This document shows, piece by piece, positions 60,666 through 64,000 of a stretch of DNA of 64,000 nucleotides (position 1 is its first letter; the number at the start of each line of letters is the position of its first letter). Below the pieces are notes generated by a model, which was not told the origin of the DNA, made no database searches, and worked only from the letters and a program-made list of their open reading frames with translations. Made by a program: the position numbers and the translations under genes. This stretch comes from Embiotoca jacksoni (lineage: Eukaryota > Chordata > Actinopteri > Embiotocidae), in contig JAKOON010000018.1 of assembly GCA_022577435.1 (NCBI GenBank), forward strand, positions 2,408,282-2,472,281, read 5' to 3'.

Positions 60666-61599
60666 ATTTTTCTAAAAGTATAATTTGCTTCTTGTTTGTA
60701 AAATATGTCGCTATGCTGTCAGTACACTTGTTCATGTTTGTGATTGTTCAGATGCTGCGAACCCCTCCCTTTTATGTGAATAAGCTTAGACCCTAAAACA
60801 GAAAGCCTGGGTTAACAAAGAAAGTAGATAACCACAGTCATAGTACCGATTATCTCATACTGTGCCTTGATTAGTCGACTCAGACAAAGAAATCCTGGGT
60901 ATGTTGAATTTGCTTTGTACTACATCCCTCTGTCAGGTGAGATCAAAGCCGCTCAATACGCTAATGTTGTAGACAAGCACTTTTTCACACTTTTTCAAAT
61001 TTGTGCAAATTATTTGAATAGCAGGCAGCAGCAGAAAGAGAACAGAGTGGATGGGCTCTACAATGTTGCTATGTATTGGTGTAGAAATAACAGATCCTCT
61101 GCTTGCCTGCTGCCATTTTCTGCAGGATGACCTTTAAAGCCAAGACACTGACACCATGTTCACCTGAATGCTGTACTCAAGCTCAGCCTCTGATGGCAAA
61201 ATAAACACAAGCTTTTGTCAGTAACCATTCCCTATTTCATGACACAACTGACAATATAAAAGCATCGATTTAGGGCCAACATGGCCAAACACCTCAAACT
61301 GAAAAGGCTTACAAACACAGCCGTTGGCACATTCTACATGTTGCCTGAAAGAAGGAAATAAATCTTTCCATCTGCTCAGCAAGAGAGCAACTGTGATCAA
61401 ACAGTCAGATGCATGCAATGCATTCATGCAGCCACATCAAGCTCAGGCTAAATTTCAGTCATTTGTCGCTTTCTTTATTCATTCATTTAAAATTAAAAAT
61501 GAAACCGTAATAACATCCTTAAGTCTCAGAACTTAATGAGTTTGTCGTTAGGACATGAAAGGATGGTCAGGTACAGTCATTAGGAAGGATAAGCTGACA
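60666..61599. other. unique DNA
   Basis: Short open frames only. Nothing recognised. Confidence 0.45.
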
Positions 61600-62235
61600 C
61601 TTCAAGTCTAGTTGCAACACTCTAAAAGCATGGGCTCCGAGAAAACTGACTTAGGATCTGAAAATGAAGCTTCTTGATGCCTTCAAAGGAGCGGGAGGCT
61701 ATAAAAAGATATTAAAGTGCCTCCAGCTTTTAGTTTCCACTGTCTGAAATTACATTAAGAAATGACAGTTATGGAGAATTGTGGGAGTCAAGACAAGATC
61801 CAGAAGAGCAAGAAAACTCTTAAATAAAACTGCACATCTGCTGATCAGAAGGGGAAAGGAAAAAGCCCCACATGACTGCAGAGGAGCTGCAGAAAGGTTT
61901 GGCTGACATGGGAGTGGTTGTTCCACTGTTCAGTGTTGATGCCACAACAGGGTCTACACGGAAAAGTCAACAGAAGGAAACCTTACCTGCCACATCATCA
62001 CAAAAGTACACATCTCATGTCTGTTGCAGCCAGTATGAAGAAAGATTGGATTACACTGATTATAAGCAAATTGTAGATGCAAACGTCTTGTAATCAGTCC
62101 AGAAAGTGAAAGTGAAATGAAGCTGGCTTCTACAGCAGAACACTGATCGACAGCAGATTTCCAAATCTGCCATGGACTACTGCAAGCTTTTTGACTAGCC
62201 CTCAAAGTCCCATGACCTTTAATTTTTGTTTATAT
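61600..62235 (+). mobile_element. Tc1/mariner-family transposase relic
   Basis: 61680-61960 follows the 5' coding part of a fish Tc1/mariner element: GGAGCGGGAGGCTATAAAAA, then TTTCCACTGTCTGAAATTAC and ATTAAGAAATGACAGTTATG (helix-turn-helix domain), AAGACAAGATCCAGAAGAGC, and CCCCACATGACTGCAGAGGA with GCTGCAG. A jump leads to 62095-62215 (CAGTCCAGAAAGTGAAAG, TGGCTTCTACAGCAGAACAC, TGCCATGGACTACTGCAAGC, GCCCTCAAAGTCCCATGACC), which matches the C-terminal part. The catalytic centre is deleted and frames are broken. The 73-codon frame at 61872-62093 is a piece of it. Confidence 0.8.
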
Positions 62236-62639
62236 ATGTGTAGCCCTGGTAGCTCATAGCTTGAATGTACAACATAATCACAATTTCATGTTGCACATTT
62301 TGTGGGGGAATTTTGAGTGTTGGGGAGGTTGTTGGCATACTTGAGGGTCGGTCATAATTTATCTGGTGTAGTTGTATTTTCCATTATTTTGAGCTTTAGA
62401 ACACCTATATTGCTCTCTGCAGTAGTTCCAGGATTGCAGCATTGTGCATACAAGCTCTCTGACATCCCTTGTGAGGGCACTCAAATGAAACAGAGCCCAT
62501 GTTAATGGTGTTAAGTTAAACGTACTATAATACGTTTAATGTGAGCAAAGTCTATTTAAACGTGTCAGTTTAAACACATTATTATAAGACCAGACAGGTG
62601 CTTAAATTAAAACCAAATTCAAACAGTGGTAATTTCAAG
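62236..62639. other. unique DNA
   Basis: Nothing recognised. Confidence 0.45.
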
Positions 62640-63870
62640 TAAGCACACACAGACTCTTTGAAACTTCCTCCTGCTAATAAAGTCCATCTTTAAAAAACTA
62701 AGCCAGTAAGCAATTGTTTGATAGAACCAGAGACCATTGATGTCCCGCAGGATGTCTTTCTCCACTACCTTTGGTGGTATGTCCCAGTGAGACTCGGAGT
62801 CTTTTATTTTTCTATACACTATCCAAGCCACTTGCCGATTCTCCTCAGTGTCCCAGCTTCCATTTTACACCCTGCTACTCAGTTCTGAACTATTTCAGGG
62901 GGAGCTTTGCACAGCCTGTACCTTGAGTCCTATCTGTTGTGGTAGTTCCCTGCCTCCCTGGATCTGCTGCTTACAGAACCTGCTCTTGCGCTGCTATGAT
63001 CAGAGCCTCTGAGCTTGTCATTCAGGTCGACCTTTTCAAGCCAATGGTTTGATCTCTTGATTTCATTCACTTCCTCTATCTGCCGCTGACACGTCCCAAG
63101 GAGGGTCTTGATCTTCCACAACATTTTCTCTTCCTCCTCATCACCCTCTGTCTTCCACTGTCAGAGGCACTCTCTCAGAAGTTCATCGCAGGGGGGCATC
63201 TTCATGATGTATTCATGGATGCTCCTTGTTTCATAATGTAAAGTAGTTTTTACATTCACTAATCCTTGTCTCCTTAATTTAGTTGCTCATAAAGTCTCAG
63301 AGGGATGAACTTTGGGTATAGGTATTCTCTGAAGGTAATTGGTTGTGGCTGACCTCCTTGCTTCCTCATTATGACTCCCATTGGCCTGTGGGATATCCAG
63401 GTACTTTTAGCTTCCCTGCTATCCTTCCTGCTATCTATTGAGTATGAATGACCTCCTGATGTAGATCCTGTTAAGGTGGACCAATACGCTGATGTCTCGT
63501 CCATCACTTGAGAGCTTGATCCATGTATAGGAGGTGTCAGGTGGTCCTTCCAGCCCTGAATCTGTACCCATATCCACTTTTTGCGGTGGTCTGGCAAAGG
63601 AGGTTTCGGTCTTTGAAGAACAGAAATGTGGACAGTGGATCAACTTGGTATATCCTGCACTTCATGGTGACTTGTGCGATTGCCTTGGAGTTGGCTTTAT
63701 AGGTTGTTTTCCACAGTCCCATTGAGTATTTCATGACGGATGTCAGTGGTAATGTTATCCATTTATAGTGCCAAGCATTCTTGTATCCATGTGTGGGGCA
63801 CTGAGTTTTAGGCTTTCTGATTGTCAATCCAGGCAGTGCTCAGGTTGGTGTGGTCTTGGATGATTTTGAG
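62640..63870 (-). mobile_element. R4-clade (Rex6-like) LINE ORF fragment
   Basis: On the minus strand, high to low: LSTAWIDNQKA, a stop, NSVPHTWIQECLAL (63782-63850; RT motif A region, where the family has RKAFDSVPHSWI), GLWKTTYKAN with IYQVDPLSTFLFF (63640-63725; motif B region), SGYGYRFRAG (about 63545-63575), HLLYMDQALK (63507-63536; the YMDD box, here YMDQ). Much further on comes DSRYRLCKAPPE (62899-62934; start of the Cys-rich motif) and HWDIPPKVVEKD (about 62740-62775). Frameshifts and stops are frequent. Part of the C-terminal half is unrecognisable. The element likely continues past the right edge. Confidence 0.78.
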
Positions 63871-64000
63871 TCAAGGTCATCGATTTGTTTTCAGTTGCTT
63901 ATCTGAGTCCAGGCATGGACAGATTATGGGATAAAAGACCAATGAGCACAGACAAGAGCAAGGTCCTTCATCTCTACCAAATAGGACCACCAGACTGAAA
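63871..64000. other. right edge of window, probable LINE continuation
   Basis: Probably upstream sequence of the R4-type LINE, too diverged to align by eye. Confidence 0.3.

Overview
This window looks like a gene-poor stretch of a teleost fish nuclear genome. The evidence is its repeat content: several Tc1/mariner lineages, L2/CR1-type and R4 (Rex6-like) LINE fragments, two tRNA-headed SINEs, a DR0 hormone-receptor-like tandem repeat, many long (TG)n/(CA)n/(TCTA)n microsatellites, and AT-rich unique DNA between them. No tRNA or rRNA gene, no CpG-island promoter and no recognisable multi-exon gene was seen, so the window is probably intergenic or lies inside a very long intron. Element families were identified by recalled similarity to typical fish repeats and by protein motifs. 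No database search was run.

Layout. 0-5 kb: two internally deleted Tc1-like elements, two (TG)n arrays and a 17-bp minisatellite of 35 copies that contains a perfect 169-bp higher-order duplication. 5-15 kb: mostly unique DNA, a (CA)n array, two further Tc1-like relics and an unclassified teleost repeat. 15-21.3 kb: two antisense LINE fragments, one carrying a cluster of perfect hairpins, then three ~140-bp units with TCAAGGTCA sites. 21-30 kb: largely unique DNA, a SINE at 26.1 kb and a 775-bp DNA transposon with long terminal inverted repeats at 26.6 kb. 30-36.4 kb: a ~1-kb non-autonomous DNA transposon copy (its sister lies at 51.2 kb) and two LINE fragments meeting head to head at 35.64 kb. 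36-50 kb: unique DNA, short tandem repeats, an unclassified repeat (inverted sister at 56.6 kb), an L2 3' end, a 24-bp perfect palindrome, a hAT-like terminus, a 162-bp TCTA array and a long GT array. 50-64 kb: another Tc1-like relic, the second DNA-transposon copy, an LTR-retrotransposon-like segment, the second SINE, two Tc1/mariner relics, and an R4-clade LINE running to the right end.

Every transposase or reverse transcriptase trace seen is broken by stops, frameshifts or deletions, so nothing here looks autonomously mobile. The longest open frames are products of tandem repeats or antisense shadows of transposons. No new multi-gene system was found. The most distinctive signals are structural: the higher-order minisatellite, the clustered hairpins inside the L2 relic, the 24-bp palindrome and the receptor-site tandem repeat.
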